Shown one piece after another: positions 18,450-27,487 of a stretch of DNA of 64,000 bases. Numbering within the stretch: position 1 is the first letter of the stretch; every line of letters begins with the position of its first letter. The position numbers were made by a program, and so were the translations under genes. The stretch is from Viridibacillus sp050279675 (lineage in GTDB: Bacteria > Bacillota > Bacilli > Bacillales_A > Planococcaceae): NCBI RefSeq assembly GCF_050279675.1, contig NZ_JBNNUK010000001.1:248001-312000 (forward strand). Direction: 5' to 3'. The notes beneath the pieces are model-generated. The model was given only the letters and a program-made list of their open reading frames with translations. It was not told the origin of the DNA and made no database searches.

Positions 18450-20591
18450 ATGCAAATGAATATGAATAATGAAGAGCAAAAAAGTCCACTTGAACAATTT
18501 GGACGTAATTTAGTAGAAGAAGTGAAAAATGGCAAAATGGATCCAGTTATTGGTCGCGATCAAGAAATTCGTAATGTCATTCGAATATTATCACGTAAAA
18601 CAAAAAACAACCCTGTATTAATCGGTGAACCCGGTGTTGGTAAAACTGCGATTGTTGAAGGATTAGCGCAACGTATCGTCAAAAAAGATGTACCAGAAGG
18701 ATTAAAAGACCGTAAAATTTATGAGCTGGATATGAGTGCATTAATCGCTGGTGCTAAATATCGCGGGGAATTTGAAGAGCGTTTAAAAGGTGTCTTGAAA
18801 GAAGTAAAAGAAAGTGAAGGTCAAATCATCCTATTCATCGATGAGATTCATACAATTGTTGGTGCAGGTAAAACGGATGGTGCGATGGATGCAGGGAATA
18901 TGCTCAAACCAATGTTAGCTAGAGGTGAGCTACATTGTATCGGTGCAACTACATTAGATGAGTATCGTATGTATATCGAAAAGGACCCAGCACTTGAACG
19001 TCGTTTCCAACAAGTTTTAGTTCGTGAACCATCTGTAGAGGATACGATTTCTATTTTACGCGGTTTAAAAGAACGCTTCGAACTACATCATGCAGTCAAA
19101 ATTCATGACCGAGCAATTGTAGCTGCTGCAGAATTATCAAATCGTTATTTAACTGAGCGTTTTATGCCAGATAAAGCGATTGATTTAATCGATGAAGCTT
19201 GTGCGATGATTCGTACAGAAATAGATTCGATGCCACAGGAATTAGATGAAGTAACACGTCGTACAATGCAACTTGAAATCGAAGAGCAAGCCTTGATGAA
19301 AGAAAAGGATGATGCAAGTAAGAAACGACTTGTAGCACTTCGTGAGGAATTATCGGTGCTAAAAGATTCTACCTCTAATATGCGGGAGCAGTGGGAAGCT
19401 GAAAAATCATTTCTTCAGGTTATCCAAGAAAAACGTGAAACACTTGATCGTTATCGCAGGGATTTAGAAGAAGCTGAAAATAATTATGATTTAAATAAAG
19501 CAGCAGTTCTAAGACACGGTAAAATTCCTGAATTAGAAAAAGAATTAATAGAACTAGAGCAGAATTTACAGCAAGGTAATGACCGTCTGCTACGAGAAGA
19601 TGTCACAGCTGAAGAAATTGCTTCAATCGTTTCAAGATGGACCGGTATTCCTGTAACGAAATTAGTTGAAGGCGAACGCGAGAAATTACTCAACCTAAAA
19701 GCTACATTACAAGAGCGAGTAGTTGGTCAAGACGAAGCTGTTCAGTTAGTAACTGAAGCGGTTTGGAGAGCACGTGCAGGTATTCAAGATCCACAAAAAC
19801 CAATCGGATCTTTCTTATTCTTAGGCCCAACAGGTGTAGGGAAAACAGAATTAGCAAAAGCTTTAGCTGCCCAATTATTCGACTCTGAGGATCATTTCAT
19901 TCGAATTGATATGTCTGAGTATATGGAAAAACATAGTGTATCTAGATTAGTAGGAGCGCCTCCTGGCTATATAGGTTATGAAGAAGGTGGTCAATTGACA
20001 GAAGCTGTCCGTAGAAACCCATATGCAGTAGTATTATTAGATGAAATTGAAAAGGCACATCCAGATGTGGCGAATATTTTGCTACAAATTCTAGATGATG
20101 GCCGTATTACTGATAGTCAAGGTCGTATGATTAACTTCACAAACACAGTGATCATATTGACATCTAATATCGGTTCAAGTTATTTACTCGATATGCCTGA
20201 AAATAGTGAACATGCTGTTGAGGACCTAGTAATGGCATCTTTAAGAGAGCATTTCAAACCAGAGTTATTAAATCGACTTGATGATATCATAATGTTCCAT
20301 TCATTAACAAACGAACATTTTTATCGAATAACTTGGAAGTATATGCAGTTATTACAAAAACGAGTGGCTGAACAAGAAATTGAATTACAAGTTGATGAAG
20401 ATGTCATCCAGTGGGTAGTAGCAGAAGGAATAGATCCAACTTTTGGAGCAAGACCTTTAAGAAGATTTGTACAGCGACATGTTGAAACGCTCGTTGCAAA
20501 AGAATTGTTAAAAGGGGAGACAGTACCAGGGGATCGACTAGTCATTTCAATGGAAGATGGTAAAGTAACAATTCATAAAGACCCAGCGTAA
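18450..20591 (+). CDS. clpB: ClpB-type AAA+ disaggregase lacking the N-domain
   Basis: A 713-residue two-ring AAA+ protein. Walker A1 GEPGVGKT is at 59-66 and Walker A2 GPTGVGKT at about 459-466. Residues about 260-390 form the long coiled-coil middle domain typical of ClpB (ALMKEKDDASKKR; HGKIPELEKEL), and the D2 region shows no ClpP-binding IGF/LGF loop, so it should resolubilise aggregates with DnaK rather than feed ClpP. ClpB is usually about 860 residues; the first 145 (substrate-binding N-domain) are absent. AGGGAG after the second CtsR box fixes this start, so the short form is native. ClpE or ClpC were considered, but the middle domain is wrong for them and there is no zinc finger. 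Confidence 0.88.
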   Translation: MQMNMNNEEQKSPLEQFGRNLVEEVKNGKMDPVIGRDQEIRNVIRILSRKTKNNPVLIGEPGVGKTAIVEGLAQRIVKKDVPEGLKDRKIYELDMSALIAGAKYRGEFEERLKGVLKEVKESEGQIILFIDEIHTIVGAGKTDGAMDAGNMLKPMLARGELHCIGATTLDEYRMYIEKDPALERRFQQVLVREPSVEDTISILRGLKERFELHHAVKIHDRAIVAAAELSNRYLTERFMPDKAIDLIDEACAMIRTEIDSMPQELDEVTRRTMQLEIEEQALMKEKDDASKKRLVALREELSVLKDSTSNMREQWEAEKSFLQVIQEKRETLDRYRRDLEEAENNYDLNKAAVLRHGKIPELEKELIELEQNLQQGNDRLLREDVTAEEIASIVSRWTGIPVTKLVEGEREKLLNLKATLQERVVGQDEAVQLVTEAVWRARAGIQDPQKPIGSFLFLGPTGVGKTELAKALAAQLFDSEDHFIRIDMSEYMEKHSVSRLVGAPPGYIGYEEGGQLTEAVRRNPYAVVLLDEIEKAHPDVANILLQILDDGRITDSQGRMINFTNTVIILTSNIGSSYLLDMPENSEHAVEDLVMASLREHFKPELLNRLDDIIMFHSLTNEHFYRITWKYMQLLQKRVAEQEIELQVDEDVIQWVVAEGIDPTFGARPLRRFVQRHVETLVAKELLKGETVPGDRLVISMEDGKVTIHKDPA

Positions 20592-20595
20592 TGAT

Positions 20596-20640
20596 AAAAA
20601 GTCTGAATAACCTTGATAATAGGTTGCTCAGACTTTTTTT
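20596..20640 (+). terminator. Terminator after the clpB-like gene
   Basis: AAAAAGTCTGA and TCAGACTTTTT close an extended hairpin with an inner AACCT/AGGTT stem, then a T run. Confidence 0.88.
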
Positions 20641-20642
20641 AA

Positions 20643-20675
20643 TAAAAAAACCCCGTCCAATCTTTGGACAGGATT
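20643..20675 (-). terminator. Terminator of yjzD (minus strand)
   Basis: On the minus strand AATCCTGTCCAA, loop, TTGGACGGGGTT, then a run of seven T. Confidence 0.82.
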
Positions 20676-20679
20676 TTCA

Positions 20680-20874
20680 TTATTGTTGGTGACCTACTTG
20701 TTTAGGTGATTCGTTTGGAATAACATTGCTAATAATAATTAAGAATACAGAGAAAACTACTGAAAGCCCTAATCCAAGATTTAAGTTAAATCCAACATTC
20801 TGAATTGAACTTACTACGTAGTTCAGTACAGAAACTAATAATGCTGACCAGAAAAATAGCATAATATATCTCAT
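20680..20874 (-). CDS. yjzD: YjzD-like (DUF2929) small membrane protein
   Basis: A 64-residue protein with two hydrophobic segments (about 3-22 and 30-53) and a polar tail. It resembles B. subtilis YjzD (DUF2929), also found near fabH. The start is the ATG at 20874 following AGAGGTG; a GTG at 20883 sits inside that site. Function unknown. It is divergent from fabH. Confidence 0.72.
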   Translation of the reverse strand: MRYIMLFFWSALLVSVLNYVVSSIQNVGFNLNLGLGLSVVFSVFLIIISNVIPNESPKQVGHQQ

Positions 20875-20989
20875 TAATTTCACCTCTAACTAACTTTTTT
20901 ACCTGTTCTATCATATCATATAGCCATATTTAAATAAAAGAATCTTTTCATTATTATGCCCCGTTATTTGGACAAAAATTGACGAAGTG

Positions 20990-21018
20990 TTGAAAAAGTA
21001 TAAATCTTTCGTTATAAT
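20990..21018 (+). promoter_or_regulatory. SigA promoter of fabH-fabF
   Basis: TTGAAA (20990-20995), 17-bp spacer, TATAAT (21013-21018), immediately upstream of the FapR site. Confidence 0.82.
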
Positions 21019-21034
21019 TATTACCAGGTACTAA
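21018..21034 (+). promoter_or_regulatory. FapR operator
   Basis: TTATTACCAGGTACTAA closely matches the FapR palindrome TTAGTACCTGGTACTAA and abuts the -10. FapR represses fatty-acid synthesis genes until malonyl-CoA releases it. Confidence 0.85.
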
Positions 21035-21067
21035 TAATTGATAACAAAAGAAAAGAGGCGCTACTTC

Positions 21068-22006
21068 ATGAACGCTGGAATAATAGGCTTAGGAAGATGT
21101 ATCCCTAATCGCGTAGTCACAAATGCTGACTTAGAAAAATTGATGGATACATCGGATGAATGGATTCGCACTAGAACAGGAATTGAAGAACGAAGAATCG
21201 CATCAGATGAACATAACTCTTCTCATTTAGCTTTTGAAGCTGCAAAAAAGGCAATAGCTAATGCTGGAATTTCGGCTGATCAAATCGGACTTATTTTAGT
21301 TGCAACCGTAACACCTGACCGACCATTTCCGAGTGTAGCGTGTATGATACAAGACCAACTCGGTGCACATAATGCAGCTGCAATGGACTTGTCCGCTGCA
21401 TGTGCAGGATTTATGTATGGATTGGTAACGGCTAAGCAATTCATTGAATCTAATACGTATGATTATGTATTAATAGTTGGTGTTGAAAAGCTTTCGAAAA
21501 TTACAAACTGGGAAGATCGCAATACTGCTGTCCTATTCGGCGATGGTGCATGTGCAGCTGTGATGGGTAAAGTATCTGAAAATCGAGGGATTTTATCATT
21601 TGAGCTAGGTTCAGACGGCTCAGGCGGAAAGCATTTGTTCCAAAATGACGCAGGTCATATTGAGATGAATGGTCGTGAAGTTTTCAAATTTGCAGTACGT
21701 CAAATGGGTGAATCAGCTTTAAATGTCATAGAGAAAGCTGGATATACTAAGGAAGAAGTTGATTTCCTTATTCCGCATCAAGCGAATATTCGAATTATGG
21801 AATCTGCAAGACAAAGACTAGGTTTGCCAGAGGAGAAGATGTCTACTGCTATCAAAAAATATGGCAATACATCGTCTGCTTCAATCGGCAATGCATTAAT
21901 AGAAGAACTAGAAGCCGGCAAAATTCATGATGACGATTTACTCGTACTCGTTGGATTTGGTGGCGGCCTTACATGGGGCGCCGTTGCAATGCGCTGGGGA
22001 AAATAA
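21068..22006 (+). CDS. fabH: Beta-ketoacyl-ACP synthase III
   Basis: A 312-residue FabH that condenses an acyl-CoA primer with malonyl-ACP to begin fatty-acid synthesis; in Bacillales it selects branched primers. The triad is visible: C112 (SAACAGF), H237 (PHQANIR), N267 (GNTSSAS). The ATG at 21068 follows AAGAGGCG; the frame extends further upstream without a ribosome binding site and into the FapR operator. It sits 31 bp before fabF, in one FapR-controlled operon, as in B. subtilis fabHA-fabF. Confidence 0.96.
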   Translation: MNAGIIGLGRCIPNRVVTNADLEKLMDTSDEWIRTRTGIEERRIASDEHNSSHLAFEAAKKAIANAGISADQIGLILVATVTPDRPFPSVACMIQDQLGAHNAAAMDLSAACAGFMYGLVTAKQFIESNTYDYVLIVGVEKLSKITNWEDRNTAVLFGDGACAAVMGKVSENRGILSFELGSDGSGGKHLFQNDAGHIEMNGREVFKFAVRQMGESALNVIEKAGYTKEEVDFLIPHQANIRIMESARQRLGLPEEKMSTAIKKYGNTSSASIGNALIEELEAGKIHDDDLLVLVGFGGGLTWGAVAMRWGK

Positions 22007-22037
22007 CAATACAAAGAAAAGAGGGAGTTAAAATAAC

Positions 22038-23276
22038 ATGACAAAACGTCGAGTAGTTGTTACAGGTATGGGTGCTGTAACACCGTTAGGAAATGATGTA
22101 GAAACAACATGGAAAGCGATTAAAGAAGGCCAAAGTGGTGTAGGTCCATTAACACGTATAGATGCTGAACAGTTTCCTGCAAAAGTTGCTGCAGAAGTAA
22201 AAGATTTTGATATAGAAGCATATATTCCTCGCAAAGAAGCACGTAAAATGGATCGTTTTACACATTACGCATTAGCGGCATCTATTATGGCTGTAAAAGA
22301 CGCAGAGTTAGAAATAACTCCTGAAGTTGGTCTGCGTACAGGTGTTTGGATCGGTTCTGGTATTGGTGGAATGGAAACTTATGAGCAACAATTCCGCAAT
22401 TTCCTTGAAAAAGGACAACGACGTGTTAGTCCATTTTTCGTACCAATGATGATTCCAGATATGGCTGCAGGGCAAGTATCTATCCACTTTGGTGCAAAAG
22501 CCATTAACTCATGTTCAGTAACAGCTTGTGCATCGGGTACAAACTCAATTGGTGATGCGTTCAAAGTTATTGAGCGTGGTGATGCAGATGTCATGATTAC
22601 TGGAGGAGCAGAGGCGCCAATTACGAATATGGCGGTTGCAGGATTTTGCTCAAATACGGCACTTACATTAAACCAAGATCCGCAAACTGCATCTCGTCCA
22701 TTCGATGCAAATCGTGATGGTTTTGTTATCGGTGAAGGATCGGGTATTGTTATTTTAGAAGAATACGAACATGCAGTAAAACGTGGTGCGAAAATCTACG
22801 GTGAAGTTGTAGGGTACGGTTCAACTGGCGATGCCCATCATATTACAGCACCTGCTCCAGAAGGTGAAGGTGCAGCACGTGCTATGAAGCAAGCGATTGA
22901 TGATGCTGGAATTGACGCAACAGAAATTGGTTATATTAATGCCCATGGTACGAGTACACCTTATAATGATTTATTTGAAACGAAAGCTGTAAAGACTGTA
23001 TTTGGAGAGCATGCGTATAATTTAGCAATGAGTTCTACGAAGTCGATGACAGGTCATTTACTTGGAGCAGCTGGTGGGATTGAAGCAATCTTTTCAGTAC
23101 TTGCATTAAAAGAAGGAATTCTACCTCCAACGATGAATCTAGAAACAACAGATCCTGAATGTGACTTAGATTATGTTGCTAACGGTGCTAGAGAGAAAGA
23201 AATTACTTATGCCTTAAGTAATTCACTAGGTTTTGGTGGGCATAATGCGTCACTACTATTTAAAAAGTTTCAATAA
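22038..23276 (+). CDS. fabF: Beta-ketoacyl-ACP synthase II
   Basis: A 412-residue elongating condensing enzyme. C164 lies in TACASGTNSIGDA, H303 in NAHGTSTPYND and H340 in MTGHLLGAAGG; these are the Cys-His-His triad of KAS I/II. GAGGGAG precedes the ATG. It is the second gene of the FapR-controlled pair and is followed by a strong terminator. Confidence 0.97.
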   Translation: MTKRRVVVTGMGAVTPLGNDVETTWKAIKEGQSGVGPLTRIDAEQFPAKVAAEVKDFDIEAYIPRKEARKMDRFTHYALAASIMAVKDAELEITPEVGLRTGVWIGSGIGGMETYEQQFRNFLEKGQRRVSPFFVPMMIPDMAAGQVSIHFGAKAINSCSVTACASGTNSIGDAFKVIERGDADVMITGGAEAPITNMAVAGFCSNTALTLNQDPQTASRPFDANRDGFVIGEGSGIVILEEYEHAVKRGAKIYGEVVGYGSTGDAHHITAPAPEGEGAARAMKQAIDDAGIDATEIGYINAHGTSTPYNDLFETKAVKTVFGEHAYNLAMSSTKSMTGHLLGAAGGIEAIFSVLALKEGILPPTMNLETTDPECDLDYVANGAREKEITYALSNSLGFGGHNASLLFKKFQ

Positions 23277-23286
23277 GTTATAAATG

Positions 23287-23315
23287 ACCACAGGGTGAAT
23301 ACCCTGTGGTTTTTA
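23287..23315 (+). terminator. Terminator after fabF
   Basis: ACCACAGGGT, loop GAAT, ACCCTGTGGT, then TTTTT. Confidence 0.93.
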
Positions 23316-23420
23316 TCTATACAATTTTATTGTTTATATTAAATAATTACTGGAATAATAGTGTATTTCATTATAGTAAGTGAAAGATTATTAATTCGTT
23401 ACAACATCATATTTTCGTAT

Positions 23421-23458
23421 AAAAAATGACCTCGTTAGTTATAACGAAGTCATTTTTT
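23421..23458. terminator. Second hairpin, terminator-like on either strand
   Basis: AAAAAATGAC-CTCGTT and AACGAAGTCATTTTTT form a long stem with one mismatch. On the minus strand it could end trpS transcription that runs through the small membrane gene; on the plus strand it sits in front of that gene. Confidence 0.6.
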
Positions 23459-23488
23459 CATATAGTAATAAAAACTAGAAAAGGAAAT

Positions 23489-23710
23489 ATGCAAATGCGC
23501 TTACTATTTTTCTTAACTTTTTACGGTCTGATGGTAATAAGTTCAACACATATGATTCTCTATTTGAACTACCGTGCACTAGGATATACTTGGACAGCCG
23601 TTTTTCTGTTCATCTTGCATTCAGTTGATTTCAAAATTTTCATCGGCTCAAGTATTGGACTAGTTATCGTCTATTTCTCCCAAGGCCCATCGCGTCTTCC
23701 ATTTTCTTGA
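23489..23710 (+). CDS. Small hypothetical membrane protein overlapping the trpS 3' end
   Basis: A 73-residue reading frame with two hydrophobic segments (about 4-24 and 33-62), starting with ATG at 23489 or 23495 behind AAAAGGAAA. It is not recognised. Its last 47 bp overlap the end of trpS tail to tail. The hydrophobic layout and the ribosome binding site favour a real gene, but the overlap and the preceding hairpin leave doubt. Confidence 0.45.
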   Translation: MQMRLLFFLTFYGLMVISSTHMILYLNYRALGYTWTAVFLFILHSVDFKIFIGSSIGLVIVYFSQGPSRLPFS

Positions 23711-24653
23711 TTGTTGCACTTGCAATTGCGTTCGCTTTTTCAGCACCGGCATCTAAAATATCATCTAATTGAGGTGAATCGATTAACTCGTTAAAACGTT
23801 CTTGGATAGGTGCTAGATGATTAATAACACTTTCAGCAACACCTGCTTTGAAAGCACCATAACCCAGCCCAGCGTATTTTGCCACAAGATTATCAATTGA
23901 TTCATTAGTTAATGATGCTTCAATTGTTAGTAGATTAGAAACACCAGGTTTAGATTCAGTATTGAAAGCAACGACGCCTTCAGAATCTGTCACGGCAGAT
24001 TTGATTTTCTTCTCGATCTCTTTTGGAGTATCTAGAAGGCGGATTGTTGCTTTTTTGTTGTCATCCGATTTACTCATTTTTTTCGTTGGCTCTTGAAGTG
24101 ACTTAATACGAGCACCGTTTTTTGGCAATTGAATAGTAGGAATCGTGAATACTTTACCGTAACGTTTATTGAATCGTTCAGCTAAGTCACGTGTAAGTTC
24201 TATATGTTGTTTTTGATCGTCACCAACTGGCACGATATCTGTGTTATATAGAAGAATATCTCCAGCCATAAGTGGTGGATAAGTAAGTAAGCCGGCAGAA
24301 ACGGCCTCTTTACCAGTAGATTTATCTTTGAATTGTGTCATACGCTCAAGTTCACCGATGTAAGAAGTACATTGTAACATCCATCCGGCTTGTGCATGTG
24401 CAGGTACTTCTGATTGAATAAATAGTGTTGATTTTTCTGGATCAATACCTGTTGCTAAATATGTTGCAGCAAGCGTGCGGACGCTGTTACGTAGTTCTTT
24501 ACTATCTTGTGGCATTGTAATTGCGTGTTGATCTACTATACAAAAAATACAATCGTACTCGTCTTGCATAGTTGTAAACTGTCTAAATGCACCAATATAG
24601 TTACCTAATGTAATGACACCTGTTGGTTGTACACCTGAAAAAATACGTTTCAT
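23664..24653 (-). CDS. trpS: Tryptophanyl-tRNA synthetase
   Basis: A 329-residue class I synthetase that charges tRNA-Trp. The HIGH-like motif is PTGVITLGNYIGA (residues 11-23) and the KMSKS loop is KKMSKSDDN near 195. Length and N-terminus (MKRIFSGVQPTG) match the family. It is controlled by the T-box leader directly upstream. In B. subtilis it also lies between fabF and opp. Confidence 0.97.
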   Translation of the reverse strand: MKRIFSGVQPTGVITLGNYIGAFRQFTTMQDEYDCIFCIVDQHAITMPQDSKELRNSVRTLAATYLATGIDPEKSTLFIQSEVPAHAQAGWMLQCTSYIGELERMTQFKDKSTGKEAVSAGLLTYPPLMAGDILLYNTDIVPVGDDQKQHIELTRDLAERFNKRYGKVFTIPTIQLPKNGARIKSLQEPTKKMSKSDDNKKATIRLLDTPKEIEKKIKSAVTDSEGVVAFNTESKPGVSNLLTIEASLTNESIDNLVAKYAGLGYGAFKAGVAESVINHLAPIQERFNELIDSPQLDDILDAGAEKANAIASATIKKMEDAMGLGRNRR

Positions 24654-24673
24654 AATTGAATTCCTCCTTGGAT

Positions 24674-24925
24674 ATAAAAAAACATCATGCGTCTCCTAAA
24701 TAGGGACGAATGATGTTGAATCCGCGGTACCACCCAAGCTTGTCGATAAATCGACCACTCATCCTCGTAACGTGAGGTTAACGAACAGAGCTACTACATA
24801 AAGGTTCGCAAAGTTAACTCGGAAGTCCATTCCACTTAGCGTATCGTCTGTTTGCACCGACCACAGACTCTCTTTACATACGACATAAATGTACTATTCT
24901 TCGTCTTCGTTTTTCTATATTACTT
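24674..24925 (-). promoter_or_regulatory. T-box leader of trpS (tryptophan specifier)
   Basis: On the minus strand the T-box core GGGTGGTACCGCGG is at about 24722-24735, followed by the terminator AACATCATTCGTCCC...GATGTTTTTTT (24676-24717). Stem I carries a TGG codon (24827-24829) in GGAATGGACTTC, the expected Trp specifier. Uncharged tRNA-Trp should stabilise the antiterminator and turn trpS on. Confidence 0.93.
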
Positions 24926-24931
24926 TGTGTG

Positions 24932-24961
24932 ATTATAATATAGTACAATGCCAAAAATCAA
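24932..24961 (-). promoter_or_regulatory. Promoter of the trpS T-box leader
   Basis: Minus strand: TTGATT, 18-bp spacer, TATAAT (24932-24937). It begins a few bases past the stop of the upstream DUF3899 gene. Confidence 0.6.
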
Positions 24962-24976
24962 GCAATCCTCTACAGA

Positions 24977-25321
24977 TTACAAATAATAAAAAATAAGGGC
25001 AATGAACATCATCATAATGGTAGCTCCACCGATTTGTAAAATACCCAAATAGGGCATTGAAACAATTTCAGATGGGGCTCTCATGCTTTTAACATCCTCT
25101 AATCTAGATGACTTAACAAAAACCTTACGCATACTAACCGTGAAAATGTCAAAAAAGCCCGATGATAGAATATATGAGGTGAGTCCAACAAAAAGCACAA
25201 TGGCTCCTATGATAAATGAAACATTAATGTAATCGATCAATCTCAGCACTTTATATTGAAAAAGCATGATGATCACGATTAAAAATTGAAGAACTAAGAA
25301 GAGAATACCTTTCTTTTTCAA
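24977..25321 (-). CDS. DUF3899-family membrane protein
   Basis: A 114-residue protein with three membrane segments and the family core SFIIGAIVLFVGLTSYILSS followed by GFFDIFTVSMRKVF. TTG at 25321 is chosen because GGGGGT lies seven bases upstream; an ATG at 25348 is the alternative. It sits between trpS and oppA. Function unknown. Confidence 0.75.
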   Translation of the reverse strand: MKKKGILFLVLQFLIVIIMLFQYKVLRLIDYINVSFIIGAIVLFVGLTSYILSSGFFDIFTVSMRKVFVKSSRLEDVKSMRAPSEIVSMPYLGILQIGGATIMMMFIALIFYYL

Positions 25322-25493
25322 GCGAATAACCCCCGATTCTTTATTCATTTTAGTTGAATAAAGATGAAAAATCAAAAATTTTTAACATTATTATATATTC
25401 AGAAAATTAGAACTTTATGCTGATGAATGTTGGTGTTATGGGATTTGCTAATCAAGTATACGTCAAAAAAAGACATTTTTATCAAAAGGTTAC

Positions 25494-25521
25494 TGTACAA
25501 CTTTTTTTGAATATGTATAAT
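25494..25521 (+). promoter_or_regulatory. Probable oppA promoter
   Basis: TGTACA (25494-25499), 16-bp spacer, TATAAT (25516-25521), about 45 bp before the oppA start codon. Confidence 0.5.
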
Positions 25522-25567
25522 TAGCAATGTAATGATTTTTCAGAAAATTCAAGGGGGTTAGCTATAC

Positions 25568-27265
25568 ATGAAGAAAAGTAAACTAGTGTGGCTATCAAGT
25601 CTTTTACTTGTACTTAGTGTTTTCTTAGCTGCTTGCGGCACAGGAAATGACAAAGATACAAGCAAAGAATCTGGTAGTGGTAGCAAAGAAAAATCAGGTA
25701 GTCTTGATGCAACACAAGAACTAAATATTATGGAAACTGCTGAAATTCCAACACTGGACTCAGTATTAGTAACAGATGTAGTGGGATCTAACGTTTTAAA
25801 CAACGTTAATGAAGGATTATATCGTTTAAATCAAGAAAACTTACCAGTTCCAGCGATTGCTGCTGAAGAACCAGAAGTAAACAAAGAAGGTACCGTTTAT
25901 ACATTTAAGATTCGTGAAGCTAAATGGTCAGATGGTTCTGCAGTAACTGCCAATGACTTCGAATATGCATGGAAACGCGCAATTGATCCTAAAACTGGAT
26001 CTGAGTATGGTCCATATATGATGGACGGTGTCATAAAAAACGCATCTAAAATTGGTAAAGGTAAAGCAAAAGTTGCTGACCTTGGTGTAAAAGCTCTAGA
26101 TGAAAAAACACTAGAAGTTACACTTGAAAAACCAGTTCCTTATTTCTTGTCTTTAATTTCACTAGGTACATTCTTACCTCAAAAAGAAGAATTCGTAGAA
26201 GCACAAGGTAAAAAATACGCTTCAAACTCAGAAACAACTTTATACAATGGTCCATTCGTTCTTGAAGACTGGGATGGAACAGGATTAACTTGGAAATATA
26301 CTAAAAACGATAACTACTGGGACAAAGATAATGTAAAACTTGACACAATCAATGTAGACGTAGTGAAAGAAGTTCAGACTCAATTAAATCTTTATACTTC
26401 TGGTAAAAAAGACCGTGCAGGATTATCAGGTGAATTTGCAATGCAATATGCTGACAATCCAGATGTAGTGAAAGACGTTGAATCTTCACCTTTCTACTTG
26501 AAATTAAATCAAAAACGTGATGGTAAAAAAGATACAGCTCTTGCAAATGTAAACATTCGTAAAGCAATTTCTATGGCTTTCAACAAAGAAGATTTAACGA
26601 AAGCAGTATTAGCTAATGGTTCATTCGAAGCTAACTACTTAATTCCAACTGAATTCACATTTGATGAAGATGGTAAAGACTTCCGTGAAATAAACGGAGA
26701 TATGAACAAATATAACCTTGAAGAAGCTCAATCATATTGGGAAAAAGGTCTTAAAGAACTTGGAACCGACAAAATTGAATTAGACTTCTTAGGCGATGAT
26801 AGTGACTTAGCTAAAAAAATGGACGAGTACTTGAAAAACCAATTAGAAAAAAATCTACCGGGTTTAAGTATTAAACTGAAAGAAGTTCCTTTCTTAGTAC
26901 GTGTTGATTTGAATTCTAAACAAGATTACGATATCCAAGTTGCAGGTTGGGCTCCAGACTTCCAAGATCCATACACATTCTTAAATTTATGGTTATCAGA
27001 TAGTCAACAAAACAATATGAGCTATGCATCTGAAAAGTACGATAAATTAGTAACAGATGCTCAAACAATTTATGCAACTGAGCCAGCAAAACGTTGGAAA
27101 GCAATGGCAGATGCAGAAAAAACATTGATTGAAGAAGATGCAGCGATTGCACCTATTTATCAACGTGGTACTATGGCACTTCAAAAACCTTATGTTAAAG
27201 GTTTAGTGAAACATAACTTTGGTGCTCAATATAGTTATAAATGGACATATATCTCAGGTAAATAA
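25568..27265 (+). CDS. oppA: Oligopeptide-binding lipoprotein of the Opp transporter
   Basis: A 565-residue SBP_bac_5 solute-binding protein. The lipobox LAAC puts the lipid-modified Cys at residue 23, followed by a Ser/Gly/Lys-rich linker. The family signature is seen in ANDFEYAWKRAIDPKTG. It captures extracellular oligopeptides for OppBCDF. AAGGGGG precedes the ATG. A hairpin between oppA and oppB probably keeps oppA expression above that of the membrane and ATPase genes. Confidence 0.95.
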   Translation: MKKSKLVWLSSLLLVLSVFLAACGTGNDKDTSKESGSGSKEKSGSLDATQELNIMETAEIPTLDSVLVTDVVGSNVLNNVNEGLYRLNQENLPVPAIAAEEPEVNKEGTVYTFKIREAKWSDGSAVTANDFEYAWKRAIDPKTGSEYGPYMMDGVIKNASKIGKGKAKVADLGVKALDEKTLEVTLEKPVPYFLSLISLGTFLPQKEEFVEAQGKKYASNSETTLYNGPFVLEDWDGTGLTWKYTKNDNYWDKDNVKLDTINVDVVKEVQTQLNLYTSGKKDRAGLSGEFAMQYADNPDVVKDVESSPFYLKLNQKRDGKKDTALANVNIRKAISMAFNKEDLTKAVLANGSFEANYLIPTEFTFDEDGKDFREINGDMNKYNLEEAQSYWEKGLKELGTDKIELDFLGDDSDLAKKMDEYLKNQLEKNLPGLSIKLKEVPFLVRVDLNSKQDYDIQVAGWAPDFQDPYTFLNLWLSDSQQNNMSYASEKYDKLVTDAQTIYATEPAKRWKAMADAEKTLIEEDAAIAPIYQRGTMALQKPYVKGLVKHNFGAQYSYKWTYISGK

Positions 27266-27308
27266 TAGTATTCAATTTTATGAGATTATGATTAAACCCT
27301 GAATGGGG

Positions 27309-27350
27309 AGAGGAGTATGTGGTTGATTTTAAGCCATATACTCTCTTTTT
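27309..27350 (+). terminator. Attenuating hairpin between oppA and oppB
   Basis: AGAGGAGTATGTGG pairs with CCATATACTCTCTT (one bulge, one G-U), followed by TTTTT. Inside an operon this likely gives partial termination. Confidence 0.72.
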
Positions 27351-27487
27351 AATCAGATATTAATGAATTGGAAAATCTTTCGATTCATAGTTTTGCTGAA
27401 TAACAACTTTTTCAAAGAGTGGAATTTTCTAATTGAGATATTTCTATGAGTTCCATAGTTACGACCACTATTTTAGGAGGTGCAAGA

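Noticed and set aside
18450..20591. Assignment as ClpE or ClpC
   Set aside because: No N-terminal zinc finger or ClpC N-domain, a long ClpB-type middle domain, and no ClpP-binding loop seen.
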